A stretch of 64,000 bases of DNA from Novosphingobium album (ex Liu et al. 2023) (GCF_029076845.1 NZ_JARESE010000001.1:310001-374000), one strand, 5' to 3'. Counted from the first letter of the stretch, positions 1 to 9,873 are shown. Notes: a model not told the origin generated them from the letters alone. Numbers and translations: made by a program.

Positions 1-696
1 TCGCGCGAGAAGATGGACACGCTGCGCGCGCTTGGCGCCGAACTGGTGCTGGTGCCGGCGGCGCCCTTTTCCAATCCCGGCCATTTCGTCCACACCTCGC
101 GCCGGCTTGCCGAAGAGACGCCCGGCGCGGTCTGGGCGAACCAGTTCGACAACATCGCCAACCGCAAGGCCCATATCGAAAGCACCGCGCCCGAGATCTG
201 GGAGCAGATGGAAGGCCGGATCGATGGCTTCACTTGCGCCGCCGGCACTGGCGGCACGATCGCCGGCGTGGGCCTTGGCCTCAAGGAATTCGATCCGAGC
301 GTGACGATCGCGCTGACCGATCCGCACGGCGCGGCGCTTTACAACTACTATGCCTGCGGCGAGCTCAAGGCCGAAGGCTCCTCGGTGGCCGAAGGGATCG
401 GGCAGGGGCGCATCACCGCCAACCTCGATGGCGCGCCGATCGACACGCAGTTCCGCATTTCCGATGAGGAAGGGCTGGAATGGGTCGCGCGGCTGCTGGC
501 CGAGGAAGGGCTGTGCCTGGGCCTGTCCTCGGGCATCAATGTCGCAGGCGCGGTGGCGCTGGGGCGCAAGCTGGGCACGGGCACGCGCGTGGCGACGATC
601 CTGTGCGACACGGGCTTTCGCTATCTCTCCACGCTCTACAATGCCGATTGGCTCAAAACCAAGGGTTTGCCCGTCTTCCCCTGGCTCGCGCAGTAG
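1..696 (+). CDS. cysK: Cysteine synthase-family PLP enzyme, 5' end outside window
   Basis: O-acetylserine sulfhydrylase family; makes cysteine from O-acetylserine and sulfide in the cytoplasm. The reading frame is open from base 1, so the start and the PLP-binding lysine lie upstream; 231 residues are visible. The phosphate-binding glycine loop GTGGTIAGV is at visible residues 82-90 and the SSGIN motif, whose serine normally contacts the PLP ring nitrogen, is at 176-180. The C-terminus is complete. It is followed 15 bp later by a small membrane protein gene. A cystathionine beta-synthase-like or other fold-type II enzyme cannot be fully excluded without the N-terminal half, but the sequence reads as a cysteine synthase. 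Confidence 0.88.
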   Translation, partial: SREKMDTLRALGAELVLVPAAPFSNPGHFVHTSRRLAEETPGAVWANQFDNIANRKAHIESTAPEIWEQMEGRIDGFTCAAGTGGTIAGVGLGLKEFDPSVTIALTDPHGAALYNYYACGELKAEGSSVAEGIGQGRITANLDGAPIDTQFRISDEEGLEWVARLLAEEGLCLGLSSGINVAGAVALGRKLGTGTRVATILCDTGFRYLSTLYNADWLKTKGLPVFPWLAQ

Positions 697-711
697 GCTA
701 TCATTTCGTCG

Positions 712-1056
712 ATGGCAGACAACGCCCCAACCCGGCTGGTGGAAACGATCCGGGCACCGCAGCACTATACGCCGCCCACCGCGCGGGAACTGCGTTCGCA
801 GGCCGTGCACCGTCTGCAAGTGGGGCTGTTCGGCCTGTGTGCGATGCTGCTGATCGTCGGGCTGGCCAATATCATCATGGACCGCGCGCGGCTGGCCGAC
901 GTGCAGGACCCGATCAAGGATGTCGTCGCGGTGGACGCCGCGCCGAAGAAGGCCGCCAGCGATCCGCTGGCCGATATCGGCGTGGTGCCTTCGGCCGATC
1001 CCTCGCCGAGCGAGACCGCCGATGCGGAGTCCGGCGCGCTGCTCAAGAAGCGATAG
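712..1056 (+). CDS. Small single-span membrane protein, unknown function
   Basis: 114 residues. One hydrophobic segment at about residues 40-57 (VGLFGLCAMLLIVGLANII) is preceded by a basic, polar N-terminus, so it probably sits N-in with an acidic, Ala/Pro-rich tail (about residues 75-114) outside. No enzyme motif is visible. The 3' end overlaps the next gene by 35 nt, so the two are probably translated together. I do not recognise a named family. Confidence 0.7.
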   Translation: MADNAPTRLVETIRAPQHYTPPTARELRSQAVHRLQVGLFGLCAMLLIVGLANIIMDRARLADVQDPIKDVVAVDAAPKKAASDPLADIGVVPSADPSPSETADAESGALLKKR

Positions 1057-1801
1057 GCGCTCGCGCCCCGCGCTGTGCGCGCTGATCGCGCTCGCCGCGC
1101 TGGCCGGCTGCGGCCGCGCGCAGGAAGCGCGCCAGCCGGTCACGCGGCCAATCGGGCTCTATACCAGCTTGCCGATCGCCTGGCACGAGAGCGCGCGCCT
1201 GTCCGACTTGCTCGATCGCGCGGGTGAGCCGCACTGGGCGCTTGCCACGATCGGGCGGCATGGCGCGTTGCGCCCGCTCGATACGCTCGACGGGCCCGAC
1301 GGCAAGCTGCCGTTGCCGCCGCACGCGCTGCTGATCCTGGCCCAGCCGCGGCCGCTGTCCCCCCGCGAGAACGTCGCGCTGGATGACTGGGTGCGGGCGG
1401 GCGGGCGCGTGCTGCTGTTCGCCGATCCGATGCTGACCGCGCCTTCGATCCACCCGCTGGGTGATCCGCGCCGTCCGCAGGACGTGGCGCTGCTCTCGCC
1501 GATCCTCGCGCGCTGGGGGCTGGAGCTGCAATTCGACGAGACCCAGGCGGCGGGCGAGCGCACGGTGCCACTGGCGCGGGGCGCTTTGCCCGTGAATCTG
1601 CCGGGCCGCTTTCGAGCTGGCTCGCCCGATTGCGTCCCGGAAGCTGGCGGCCTGCTCGCCATATGCCGCATCGGTGCCGGGCGAGTGATCGCCGTCGCCG
1701 ACGCGGCGCTGTTCGAATCCGGCGATTCGCCAAACCTTGCCGCGCGCCGCGCCGCGCTCGACACCTTGCTGGCACGCCTGGCCGAGCCGCGCGCGCACTA
1801 A
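1022..1801 (+). CDS. Predicted lipoprotein with GldG/ThuA-like (ABC_transp_aux type) domain
   Basis: 259 residues from the ATG at 1022. This start is chosen because it gives a clean lipoprotein signal: a basic N-terminus, a hydrophobic stretch and the lipobox LAGC at about residues 27-30; longer in-frame starts only add Arg/Pro-rich shadow sequence of the upstream gene. The mature part (IGLYTSLP, then ALLILAQP, then VLLFADPM near the middle) resembles the class-I glutamine-amidotransferase-like fold of GldG/ABC_transp_aux accessory proteins, with no catalytic triad that I can identify. It overlaps the small membrane protein gene by 35 nt, suggesting a two-gene envelope unit. The family call is tentative. 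Confidence 0.62.
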   Translation: MRSPARCSRSDRRSRPALCALIALAALAGCGRAQEARQPVTRPIGLYTSLPIAWHESARLSDLLDRAGEPHWALATIGRHGALRPLDTLDGPDGKLPLPPHALLILAQPRPLSPRENVALDDWVRAGGRVLLFADPMLTAPSIHPLGDPRRPQDVALLSPILARWGLELQFDETQAAGERTVPLARGALPVNLPGRFRAGSPDCVPEAGGLLAICRIGAGRVIAVADAALFESGDSPNLAARRAALDTLLARLAEPRAH

Positions 1802-2130
1802 AATCCGGTCAGAAATGGGGATGAACGGGGATCGGCCCTGCCGATTGCGCCCTCGTGCGCGCAAATGCGGCGATTCGGTGGCGGATTCGCCAAATCGTGC
1901 CATTCGCTCGATGATTTAAATCACTATTCTATAAGGAAATAATTTTTGATTCCGGCTGATCCCCAGATTTTCCTTTAATCCCCAATATTCCCGCGATATG
2001 TAGGCATTCCATCGGAAAGGCTGATCCTCGCCGTGCCTCGTGCGGGTGCGGAGCCGGTCGCGTTCACGCGCGGCGGCAGGGGGAAGGTCTGTTGCGGTTG
2101 AGGAATACCTCGGGGGGTCAACGGGTCGGC
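1802..2130 (+). promoter_or_regulatory. mraZ/dcw upstream region with MraZ-box-like repeats and GANTC sites
   Basis: 329 bp without a gene. Two plus-strand TGGGG/CGGGG blocks start at 1816 and 1826, exactly 10 bp apart. On the minus strand, TGGGG blocks lie at 1961-1965 and 1980-1984, with weaker relatives at 1971-1975 and 1989-1993. MraZ in Escherichia coli is known to bind TGGGN direct repeats with about 5-nt spacers in its own promoter, so these are candidate autoregulatory sites. Three GANTC (CcrM-type) sites are at 1872, 1884 and 1948. The stretch 1914-1950 is strikingly AT-rich for this genome and is the likely core-promoter zone, but I cannot assign a -35/-10 pair with confidence. Confidence 0.5.
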
Positions 2131-2628
2131 ATGGCGGGGCAGCCATACATCTACAGCGGTCAGGGCTTTTCGCTGCTACGCGACAAGAACCGCTTCGTGC
2201 TGCCCAACCAGTTTCGCGGCACGGTGCGCGAATCGAGCGGCAAGGCCGTGCTGTGCCTGGGCAAGCATGACCGCTGGGACTGCCTGACCGGCTTCGGCCT
2301 CTCGCGCGTGGAGGATTTCGACCAGCAGATCCGCGAGGAGCAGGCGATCGCCATCCAGTCCGGCAAGGAATACGATGCCGACAAGCGCGCGTTCGACCTG
2401 CACAGCTTCTATGAAGTGCCGTTCGACGGCAGCGGCCGCTTCGTCATGCCCGAGGATCTGTTTGCGCTCGCCGATATCGGGGATCAGCTCTATTTCCAGG
2501 GCGCCGGCCGGTTCTTCACCGTGTGGAACCCGGAAAAGCTCTACGCGCTCGACCAGAGCTGGGCCGTCGCGCAGACCGCCTGCCGCAACCTGGCGGCCAA
2601 GGAAATCGCAAAGGCGCGCAAGAAATGA
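2131..2628 (+). CDS. mraZ: MraZ, transcriptional regulator of the dcw cluster
   Basis: 165 residues. It carries the two tandem AbrB-like half-domains of Mra[18 protein letters not shown] near the N-terminus and the second copy around [19 protein letters not shown] in the middle. MraZ is a DNA-binding ring that represses or modulates its own operon and may antagonise RsmH, the next gene. The start at ATG 2131 follows a G-rich stretch; an in-frame TTG at 2092 would add 13 residues that do not look MraZ-like. The stop overlaps the rsmH start by 4 nt (ATGA), indicating coupled translation. Confidence 0.93.
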   Translation: MAGQPYIYSGQGFSLLRDKNRFVLPNQFRGTVRESSGKAVLCLGKHDRWDCLTGFGLSRVEDFDQQIREEQAIAIQSGKEYDADKRAFDLHSFYEVPFDGSGRFVMPEDLFALADIGDQLYFQGAGRFFTVWNPEKLYALDQSWAVAQTACRNLAAKEIAKARKK

Positions 2629-3584
2629 GCGCGCCGCACATCCCCGTCCTGCTCGATGAAGTGATCGCCGCGCTCCGCCCCGGGCCCGGCACGCTGATCG
2701 TCGACGCGACGTTCGGAGCGGGCGGCTATACCCGCCGCCTGCTCGATGCCGGTGCCACCGTGCACGCCTTCGATCGTGACCCCTATGCGATCGCGGCGGC
2801 GCGCGACAATCCGGCATATTGGCCCGAGGCGCGGACCGCCCCGCCGCGCCTCGTGCTCCATCCCCGGCGCTTTTCCGAAATGGTCGCCAGCATGGCCGAG
2901 GCGGGCATCGCCCGCGTCGACGGCGTGGCCATGGACATCGGCGTCTCGTCCATGCAGCTCGACCAGCCCGAGCGGGGCTTCGCTTTCGCCAGCGATGGCC
3001 CGCTCGACATGCGCATGGCGCAGGAAGGGCCGACCGCGGCCGATTTCGTCAACACCGCGCCCGAAGCGGACATAGCCGACGTGCTGTTCCGTTACGGCGA
3101 GGAGAGGCAGTCACGGCGCCTGGCCCGTGCGATCGTGGCTGCCCGTCCTCTTTCCACCACCGGCGATCTGGCGCGCGTGGTGCGCAAGGCGCTGGGCCAT
3201 CGCCCCGGCGCGCCCAAAGACCCGGCGACGCGCAGCTTCCAGGCGATCCGCATTCACGTGAACGGCGAGCTGGACGAACTGGAAGCGGGCCTTGCCGCCG
3301 CCGAGACGCTGCTGCGCGCCGGCGGCCGGCTGGCCGTGGTCAGCTTCCACAGCCTGGAGGACCGCATCGTCAAGCGCTTCCTGCGCGAGGCGAGCGGCGC
3401 GGCCACCGCCACCTCGCGCCACTTGCCCCAGAGCACCGGCGGCCCGGCGCCGACATTCGCCCAGGTGGCCAAGGCCATTCGCCCCGGCGAGGACGAACTT
3501 GCCGCCAATCCCCGTGCCCGCTCCGCCACATTGCGCAGCGCCGTGCGTACCGATGCCCCCGCCCGCGAAAGGATCGCCGCATGA
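2625..3584 (+). CDS. rsmH: RsmH, 16S rRNA m4C1402 methyltransferase
   Basis: 319 residues; SAM-dependent N4-methylation of cytidine 1402 in the 16S rRNA decoding centre. The N-terminus HIPVLLDEV and the SAM loop [10 protein letters not shown] (about residues 27-36) are diagnostic, as are [11 protein letters not shown] and [13 protein letters not shown] further along. Its length is normal for the family. The ATG at 2625 overlaps the mraZ stop, and its own stop overlaps ftsL in the same ATGA fashion. Confidence 0.96.
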   Translation: MSAPHIPVLLDEVIAALRPGPGTLIVDATFGAGGYTRRLLDAGATVHAFDRDPYAIAAARDNPAYWPEARTAPPRLVLHPRRFSEMVASMAEAGIARVDGVAMDIGVSSMQLDQPERGFAFASDGPLDMRMAQEGPTAADFVNTAPEADIADVLFRYGEERQSRRLARAIVAARPLSTTGDLARVVRKALGHRPGAPKDPATRSFQAIRIHVNGELDELEAGLAAAETLLRAGGRLAVVSFHSLEDRIVKRFLREASGAATATSRHLPQSTGGPAPTFAQVAKAIRPGEDELAANPRARSATLRSAVRTDAPARERIAA

Positions 3585-4141
3585 ACCTCACCCGTGACCG
3601 CGTCCAGTCGATCGGCTGGTTCACCGTGCTGCTGCTGTTCGGCGCGCTGACGCTGGGGCTTGGCCTCAGGGTCAACGCGGTGAAAAGCCAGGTCCACGAT
3701 ACCGAAAGGCACATCGTCGCGCTGCGGCAGGATATCGACCAGTTGCAGACCGAGTTCCAGACGCGGTCCAACCAGCAGCAGCTCAAGGCGATCAACGACA
3801 TCGATTTCGGCTATCAGGCGCCGCGCGCCGAGCAGTACATCGAAGGCGAACGCCAGCTTGCCGCGCTGGGCCTGCCGCGCGGCCCCGGCGCGCCCGAGCC
3901 GATCCGCATGGCCCATGGCGACGGCGCGGCGGCGGAACCGGCCGCGAGCAATCCCGTGATCGCCATGGTCTCGCCGATCACCGGCACGCCGGCCAACGCG
4001 GCCGAAGCGCGCGGGGCGGTGAAGAGCGATTCGGGCGAGGAGGGCTCCGGCCGGGCCGAGGCGCGGACGCTGGTGCGCGATGCGGCCGAGCTGGGCAATC
4101 GCCTGGCCCGCATCAAGGTGGCGAGAGCCGGCACCGAATGA
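3581..4141 (+). CDS. ftsL: FtsL-type divisome protein
   Basis: 186 residues. A single transmembrane segment at about residues 12-29 ([18 protein letters not shown]) is followed by a heptad-like, Gln/Asp-rich coiled coil (about 31-70), then a low-complexity Ala/Pro/Glu tail. That architecture and the position between rsmH and ftsI identify it as the FtsL subunit of the FtsQLB complex, which activates septal FtsWI. FtsL sequences diverge strongly, so the call rests on topology and synteny. It is longer than typical enterobacterial FtsL (about 120 residues). It overlaps ftsI by 4 nt. Confidence 0.85.
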   Translation: MNLTRDRVQSIGWFTVLLLFGALTLGLGLRVNAVKSQVHDTERHIVALRQDIDQLQTEFQTRSNQQQLKAINDIDFGYQAPRAEQYIEGERQLAALGLPRGPGAPEPIRMAHGDGAAAEPAASNPVIAMVSPITGTPANAAEARGAVKSDSGEEGSGRAEARTLVRDAAELGNRLARIKVARAGTE

Positions 4142-5859
4142 CCGCAGTCGCGATCTCGACCACGGTCACGACCGGCCGCCACAAGCTGATCAACGTTCGC
4201 CAGCGTTCGTTGCTTGTGGCGAAGCTGCGCGCGCTGTGGGTGCTGGGCCTGTTCGTGGGGATCGGCGCGCTGGCGCTGGTGCGCGTCGCCTTCCTGGGGC
4301 TGACCGGCGACGTGCGCGAGCAGGGCGGCCTGTTCGACAGCCTGGTGCCCGCGCGCGGCGCCATCGTCGATCGCAATGGCCAGCCGCTGGCGCGCGATTT
4401 CCGCACTTATTCGCTGTGGTTCAATCCCAAGGCGATGGCCGCCGGCCCGCCGCTGGTGCACAGCCCGCGCGAGATCGCCGAACGGCTGGGCGCGATCTTC
4501 CCCGACCTGGACGTGGCCGAGACCGAGGCGAAGCTGGCTTCGGGCCAGCCCGGTTATCTACGCCGCAGCATCCTGCCCGAACAGGCCAACCGCGTGCACC
4601 AGCTTGGCGAGCCGGCGCTGCAATACCCGCGCGAGACCGAGCGTTTCTATCCGCAGGGGTCCATGGCGGCGCACGTGCTGGGCTTCATCGATGCCGAAGG
4701 GCACGGCAAGTTCGGCATGGAAAAGCACCTTGACGAGCAGCTCCTGTCGCAGGCCGGGCGCACCGCGCGATCGGTCCTGTCGATCGACGTGCGCGTGCAG
4801 GGCGCATTGGAAGACGAGCTGGGCCGCGGCATGTTCGAATCGAACGCCAAGGGCGCGGCCGGCATCGTGCTCGATGTCGATACCGGCGAAGTCCTGGCGC
4901 TGGCCTCGCTGCCCGCGTTCGATCCCAACAAGATCGATCAGGCCAGCACGCCCAACATCTTCAACCGCGTGACCAACCAGGTCTATGAACTGGGGTCCAC
5001 GTTCAAGCCGATCGCCGTGGCCGCCGCGCTCGACGCCGGCACCGTCACCGATCTCGGCCGCCGCTGGCCGGCCGCGCCGCTGCATGTCGCGGGCTTCACC
5101 ATCAAGGACAGCCACGCGATGGGCGCCTCGCTCAACGTGCCCGAAACGCTGATCCATTCCTCGAACGTCGTCACCGCGCAGATCGCCGACGAGCTGGGCG
5201 GGGTGCGGCTGAAGCGGACGATGGAAACGCTCGGCATGAACGAGCGCCCTTATATCGAGCTGCCCGAGCGCGGCTTTCCGATCTGGCCTTCGGGCGAATG
5301 GCCGCGCCTGCGCACGATGACGGTGTCCTATGGCCACGGCATCGCGGTGACGCCGCTCCACCTCGCCTCGGCCTATGCGGCGCTGGTCAATGGCGGCATC
5401 TGGCGCCCGGCGACGCTGCGCAAGCTGGAGCCCAGCCAGGTTCCGGCCGGCCGGCGCGTGTTCAAGGCATCGACCAGCGCGCGCATCCGCCAGCTTCTGC
5501 GCATGATCGTGGTCTATGGCACGGGCCGCAAGGCCGATGCGCCCGGCTTCCGCATCGGCGGCAAGACCGGATCGGCGGAAAAGCCGGGGGTCGGGGGCTA
5601 CCGCAAGAGCTCGCTGGTCTCTACTTTCGCCTCGGCCTTCCCGATGGACCACCCGCGCTATGTCGTCATCGCCATGCTCGATGAGCCGCAAGGCACCGAG
5701 GCAACCTCGTTCCAGCGCACCGCCGCGTGGAACGCCGCGCCTGTCGTCAGCCGCGTGGTGCCGCGCATCGGCCCCTTGCTGGGCGTCATGCCCGACGAGA
5801 CGCGCGATATCGACATCACCGATCTCAAGCCGCTGATTCCGGGAGCGTCGCGCGAATGA
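4138..5859 (+). CDS. ftsI: FtsI/PBP3, septal peptidoglycan transpeptidase
   Basis: 573 residues. A membrane anchor at about 30-52 precedes the PBP dimerisation region (PARGAIVDRNG) and the transpeptidase domain. All three penicillin-binding motifs are present: STFK with nucleophile Ser287, SSN at 341-343 and KTG at 476-478. It cross-links septal murein in the periplasm together with FtsW, encoded further along this cluster. ATG 4138 overlaps the ftsL stop and its stop overlaps murE, so it is translationally coupled on both sides. Length is typical for alphaproteobacterial FtsI. Confidence 0.96.
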   Translation: MTAVAISTTVTTGRHKLINVRQRSLLVAKLRALWVLGLFVGIGALALVRVAFLGLTGDVREQGGLFDSLVPARGAIVDRNGQPLARDFRTYSLWFNPKAMAAGPPLVHSPREIAERLGAIFPDLDVAETEAKLASGQPGYLRRSILPEQANRVHQLGEPALQYPRETERFYPQGSMAAHVLGFIDAEGHGKFGMEKHLDEQLLSQAGRTARSVLSIDVRVQGALEDELGRGMFESNAKGAAGIVLDVDTGEVLALASLPAFDPNKIDQASTPNIFNRVTNQVYELGSTFKPIAVAAALDAGTVTDLGRRWPAAPLHVAGFTIKDSHAMGASLNVPETLIHSSNVVTAQIADELGGVRLKRTMETLGMNERPYIELPERGFPIWPSGEWPRLRTMTVSYGHGIAVTPLHLASAYAALVNGGIWRPATLRKLEPSQVPAGRRVFKASTSARIRQLLRMIVVYGTGRKADAPGFRIGGKTGSAEKPGVGGYRKSSLVSTFASAFPMDHPRYVVIAMLDEPQGTEATSFQRTAAWNAAPVVSRVVPRIGPLLGVMPDETRDIDITDLKPLIPGASRE

Positions 5860-7319
5860 AACTGGGAGCGCTGGCCGAAGCGGCGGGAATGCCGCTGGCG
5901 ATGGGCGGAGAGGCGCAAGTCACCGGCTTCGCCATCGATCACCGCAAGGTCGCGCCCGGCTGCGTGTTCGGTGCCTTTCCCGGCACGCGCTTCAATGGCG
6001 AGGATTTCATCCCGGCGGCGATCGCGGCCGGCGCGGTGGCGGTGGTCGCGCGGCCCGGCGCGAAAGTGGCAGGCGCGATCCACTTCGCCGATTCCGAGCC
6101 GCGCCGCGCTTTCGCCCGGCTGGCGGCGCGCTTCTTCACGCCCGTGCCGGCCACGCTGGTCGCGGTGACGGGCACCAACGGCAAGACCTCCACGGTCGAA
6201 TTGACGCGCCAGCTCTGGCGCATGGCCGGCATCCGCGCCGCCTCGATCGGCACGCTGGGCGTCACCACCAGCGACGAGAGCGTGTCCACCGGGCTCACCA
6301 CCCCCGATATCGTCACGTTCCTGGCCAATCTCACCGGCCTGGCGCGCGAAGGGGTGACGCATGTCGCTTACGAGGCATCGAGCCACGGCCTCTCGCAGTT
6401 CCGCAACGAAGGGCCCGAAGTGGCCGCCGGCGCCTTCACCAATCTCAGCCGCGATCACCTCGATTACCATGCCGATATGGACGATTACTTCGCGGCCAAG
6501 ATGCGCCTGTTCGACGAAGTCGTCGCCGATGGCGGCACGGCGGTGGTCTGGGCGGACGACGAATGGTCGGTCCGCGCGATCGAGCACGCGATGCGCCGCG
6601 ACCTGCGCCTGTTCACCGTCGGCACCGAAGGGCGCGACATCCGCCTCCTGTCGCGCACGCCGGGCGAGCTGGGCCAGAAGCTGGAGATTGAACATGCCGG
6701 CAAGGTGCGCGTCATCGACCTGCCGTTGATCGGCGCCTACCAGGCCGCCAACGCGCTGGTCGCCGCCGGGCTGGTGCTGGCGACGGGCGGGGATGCCGCG
6801 GCCACGTTCGATGCGATGAAGCGCCTGCAGACGGTGCGCGGCCGGCTGGAACGCGCGGCGGTTTCGGCCAGGGGCGCGCCCGTCTATGTCGATTACGCGC
6901 ATACGCCCGACGCGCTGGAGGCGGCGATCGCGGCCTTGCGCCCGCATGTGAAGGGCCGGCTGATCGTCGTGTTCGGCGCGGGCGGGGACCGCGACCAGGG
7001 CAAGCGCCCGGAAATGGGCAGGGTGGCGGCGGCGGGCGCCGATCTGGCGATCGTCACCGACGACAATCCGCGCGGCGAGGATGCGGGGGCGATCCGCGCC
7101 ATGGTCATGGCCGGCTGCCCCGGCGCGACCGAGATCGGCGACCGGCGCGAGGCGATCGGCGCGGCGATCGCGGCGGCCGGGCCCGGCGATATCGTGCTGA
7201 TCGCGGGCAAGGGGCACGAACAGGGGCAGATCATCGGCAGCGGCGCCGGCGCGCGCGTGCTGCCATTCGACGACGTAACCGTGGCCAGGGAAATGTCTGG
7301 CGCGAGAGGAGACCGATGA
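5856..7319 (+). CDS. murE: MurE, UDP-MurNAc-tripeptide synthetase (meso-DAP adding)
   Basis: 487 residues; ATP-dependent addition of the third stem-peptide residue to UDP-MurNAc-L-Ala-D-Glu. The ATP loop GTNGKT is at 106-111. The DNPR motif at 403-406 is the known specificity signature for meso-diaminopimelate rather than lysine, so the murein is of the Gram-negative type. The start ATG 5856 overlaps the ftsI stop (ATGA). Its stop overlaps murF. Confidence 0.97.
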   Translation: MKLGALAEAAGMPLAMGGEAQVTGFAIDHRKVAPGCVFGAFPGTRFNGEDFIPAAIAAGAVAVVARPGAKVAGAIHFADSEPRRAFARLAARFFTPVPATLVAVTGTNGKTSTVELTRQLWRMAGIRAASIGTLGVTTSDESVSTGLTTPDIVTFLANLTGLAREGVTHVAYEASSHGLSQFRNEGPEVAAGAFTNLSRDHLDYHADMDDYFAAKMRLFDEVVADGGTAVVWADDEWSVRAIEHAMRRDLRLFTVGTEGRDIRLLSRTPGELGQKLEIEHAGKVRVIDLPLIGAYQAANALVAAGLVLATGGDAAATFDAMKRLQTVRGRLERAAVSARGAPVYVDYAHTPDALEAAIAALRPHVKGRLIVVFGAGGDRDQGKRPEMGRVAAAGADLAIVTDDNPRGEDAGAIRAMVMAGCPGATEIGDRREAIGAAIAAAGPGDIVLIAGKGHEQGQIIGSGAGARVLPFDDVTVAREMSGARGDR

Positions 7320-8770
7320 CGATGAATGCCGCAGTGCGTATCCTGGACTGGCCTGCCGAGCACACCGATGAGAACCCACTCGCGCTGTGGGACGCGATTT
7401 CGGTCGCGCGCGCGGTTCGGGGCACGGCCAATGCCGATTTCCTGGCCTCGGGGGTCGAGATCGATTCGCGCGATGTCCAGCCCGGCGACCTGTTCTTCGC
7501 GCTGAAGGGTGAGAGCACCGATGGCCACCGCTTCGTCGAGATGGCCTTTGCCAGGGGCGCGGCGGCGGTCGTGGTCGATCGCCCGGTCAGCGGGCCGCAC
7601 GTGCTGGTGCGCGATACCGGCGAAGCGCTGGAGCGGCTGGGCGCGGCGGCCCGCGCGCGCGGACGCGGACAGATCATCGGCGTGACCGGATCGGTCGGCA
7701 AGACGGGCGTGAAGGAATCGCTGTTCGCCGCGCTCGATCGCGCCAGCCGGGGCGATGCGCACCGTTCGGTGAAGAGCTACAACAACCACGTCGGCGTGCC
7801 GCTCAGCCTCGCGCGGATGCCGGCGCGGGCGCAGTTCGGCGTGTTCGAGATGGGCATGAACCACGCGGGCGAGATCGCCGCGCTGACCCGGCAAGTGCGC
7901 CCGCACGTCGCCGTCATCACCACGATCGCGCCGGCCCATATCGAGATGCTGGGCTCCGAGGAAGCGATCGCCGATGCCAAGGCGGAGATCTTCGCCGGGC
8001 TCGAACCGGGCGGCGTCGCCATCATCCCCGCCGACAGCCCGCATTACGAGCGGCTGCGCGCCGCCGCGCTGGAACACGCCGGGCAAGTGATCGGCTTCGG
8101 CAAGTCCGCCCACGCCGATGTCCGCCTGCTCGATACCGTGCCGGCGCTGGGCGGCGGGTCGCTGGTCACCGCCGACATGGGCGACCGGCGCATCTGCTAC
8201 ACCGTGGCGGCGCCCGGCGAGCACTGGGTGATCAATTCGCTGGCGGTGATGGCCGCGGTGCGCGCGGTCAAGGGCGACCTCGGCGCGGCCGGGGTGGCGC
8301 TGGCCGAGATGGAAGGGCTGGCCGGGCGCGGCGCGCGGATCGAGATCGACGTGCCGGGCGGCAAGGCGCTGCTGATCGATGAAAGCTACAACGCCAATCC
8401 CGCCTCGATGCGCGCCACGCTGGCGCAGCTTGGCCGCACCCCGGCGCACCGGCGCATCGCCGTGCTGGGCGCGATGAAGGAACTGGGCAGCCATGCGCCC
8501 GGCTTCCATGCCGCGCTGGCCGGGCCGCTGCGCGAGGCGCATGTCGACCGGGCCGTGCTGGTTGGTCCCGAAATGGCGGCATTGGCCCAGGAACTGGGGA
8601 AATCGCCGGCCAATCCGCTTGGCAAAAGCTTGACCTTCGCGCATTGCGCAACCGTGGAGGAAGCTGTGGATACCTTGCGGAAATGGGGCCTGGAGCGGGA
8701 CGATGCGATCCTCGTGAAAGGCTCGAATTCGGTGGGCCTGGCTTCCCTCGTATCGGCTCTCAGCAAATAG
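7316..8770 (+). CDS. murF: MurF, UDP-MurNAc-tripeptide D-Ala-D-Ala ligase
   Basis: 484 residues; completes the cytoplasmic UDP-MurNAc-pentapeptide. The Mur-ligase P-loop reads GSVGKTGVKE at roughly residues 123-132, and DESYNANPASM, the conserved C-terminal-domain signature, is present. The ATG at 7316 overlaps the murE stop; a second ATG two codons later is an equally possible initiator. Family length is normal. Confidence 0.96.
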   Translation: MTMNAAVRILDWPAEHTDENPLALWDAISVARAVRGTANADFLASGVEIDSRDVQPGDLFFALKGESTDGHRFVEMAFARGAAAVVVDRPVSGPHVLVRDTGEALERLGAAARARGRGQIIGVTGSVGKTGVKESLFAALDRASRGDAHRSVKSYNNHVGVPLSLARMPARAQFGVFEMGMNHAGEIAALTRQVRPHVAVITTIAPAHIEMLGSEEAIADAKAEIFAGLEPGGVAIIPADSPHYERLRAAALEHAGQVIGFGKSAHADVRLLDTVPALGGGSLVTADMGDRRICYTVAAPGEHWVINSLAVMAAVRAVKGDLGAAGVALAEMEGLAGRGARIEIDVPGGKALLIDESYNANPASMRATLAQLGRTPAHRRIAVLGAMKELGSHAPGFHAALAGPLREAHVDRAVLVGPEMAALAQELGKSPANPLGKSLTFAHCATVEEAVDTLRKWGLERDDAILVKGSNSVGLASLVSALSK

Positions 8771-8794
8771 GAAGGTCGGGTTCCGCCCCCTCAG

Positions 8795-9865
8795 ATGCTT
8801 TATCTCATAGCAGAATGGTTTCACTTCGAGGGGCTTGCCAACCTCTTCCGTTACCAGACGTTCCGTTCGGGTGCCGCCCTGATGACCGCGCTCACCATCG
8901 GCCTCATCATCGGGCCGCGCTTCATCAGCATGTTGCGGGTGCGCCAGGGCAAGGGGCAGCCGATCCGCGAGGACGGACCCAAGACGCACCTGGCCAAGCG
9001 CGGCACGCCGACGATGGGCGGGCTGATGATCCTGACCGCGCTGGTCCTGTCGATGCTGTTCTGGATGGACCTGACCAATCCCTTCGTCTGGGCTTGCCTG
9101 GCCGTCACCATCGGCTTTGGCCTGATCGGCTTCCTCGATGATTACGACAAGGTGACGAAGCGCAGCCACAAGGGCGTTTCGGGCCGGGTGCGGCTGCTGC
9201 TGGAATTCGCGGTGGCCGGGATCGCCGCATTCATCATCGTCAGCCAGCTCAACACCAATCTCTATATCCCGTTCCTCAGCGGCCGGTTCATTCCGCTGGG
9301 GCCGTTCTACTATGTCTTCGCCGCCTTCGTGATCGTGGGCGCGGGCAATGCCGTGAACCTGACCGACGGGCTGGACGGCCTGGCGACCTTCCCGGTGATC
9401 GTCGCGGCGGCCACGTTCGCGATCATCGCCTACCTGGCCGGCCGCGCCGACTTCGCCACGTATCTTGGCATCCCGCATGTGCCGCGCGCGGGCGAGCTGG
9501 CGATCCTGTGCGCCGCGATCATGGGGGCAGGGCTGGCGTTCCTGTGGTTCAACGCGCCGCCCGCGGCGGTGTTCATGGGCGATACCGGCAGCCTGGCGCT
9601 GGGCGGCGCGCTGGGCGCGATCGCGGTTTCGGCGCATCATGAGATCGTGCTGGCGGTGGTCGGCGGCCTGTTCGTGCTCGAAGCGGTCTCGGTCATCATC
9701 CAGGTGTTCTTCTTCAAGCGGACCGGGCGGCGCGTGTTTCGCATGGCGCCGATCCACCACCATTTCGAACAGCTCGGCTGGGCCGAATCCACCGTCGTGA
9801 TCCGCTTCTGGATCATATCGCTTGTGCTCGCCGTGATTGGCCTGTCTACTTTGAAGCTGAGGTAG
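8795..9865 (+). CDS. mraY: MraY, phospho-MurNAc-pentapeptide translocase
   Basis: 356 residues, polytopic inner-membrane enzyme with about ten hydrophobic spans; transfers phospho-MurNAc-pentapeptide to undecaprenyl phosphate to make lipid I. Conserved catalytic aspartates appear in LDDYDK and [10 protein letters not shown], together with [12 protein letters not shown] and the HHHFEQLGW loop near the C-terminus. It sits 24 bp after murF and 8 bp before murD. Confidence 0.97.
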   Translation: MLYLIAEWFHFEGLANLFRYQTFRSGAALMTALTIGLIIGPRFISMLRVRQGKGQPIREDGPKTHLAKRGTPTMGGLMILTALVLSMLFWMDLTNPFVWACLAVTIGFGLIGFLDDYDKVTKRSHKGVSGRVRLLLEFAVAGIAAFIIVSQLNTNLYIPFLSGRFIPLGPFYYVFAAFVIVGAGNAVNLTDGLDGLATFPVIVAAATFAIIAYLAGRADFATYLGIPHVPRAGELAILCAAIMGAGLAFLWFNAPPAAVFMGDTGSLALGGALGAIAVSAHHEIVLAVVGGLFVLEAVSVIIQVFFFKRTGRRVFRMAPIHHHFEQLGWAESTVVIRFWIISLVLAVIGLSTLKLR

Positions 9866-9873
9866 CGACAGGC

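Noticed and set aside
2092..2130. TTG start for mraZ 13 codons upstream
   Set aside because: Extra residues are not MraZ-like; ATG 2131 gives the normal N-terminus.
5658..7379. 573-codon minus-strand frame opposite ftsI-murE
   Set aside because: Shadow of murE; composition matches an antisense frame, no start context or motif.
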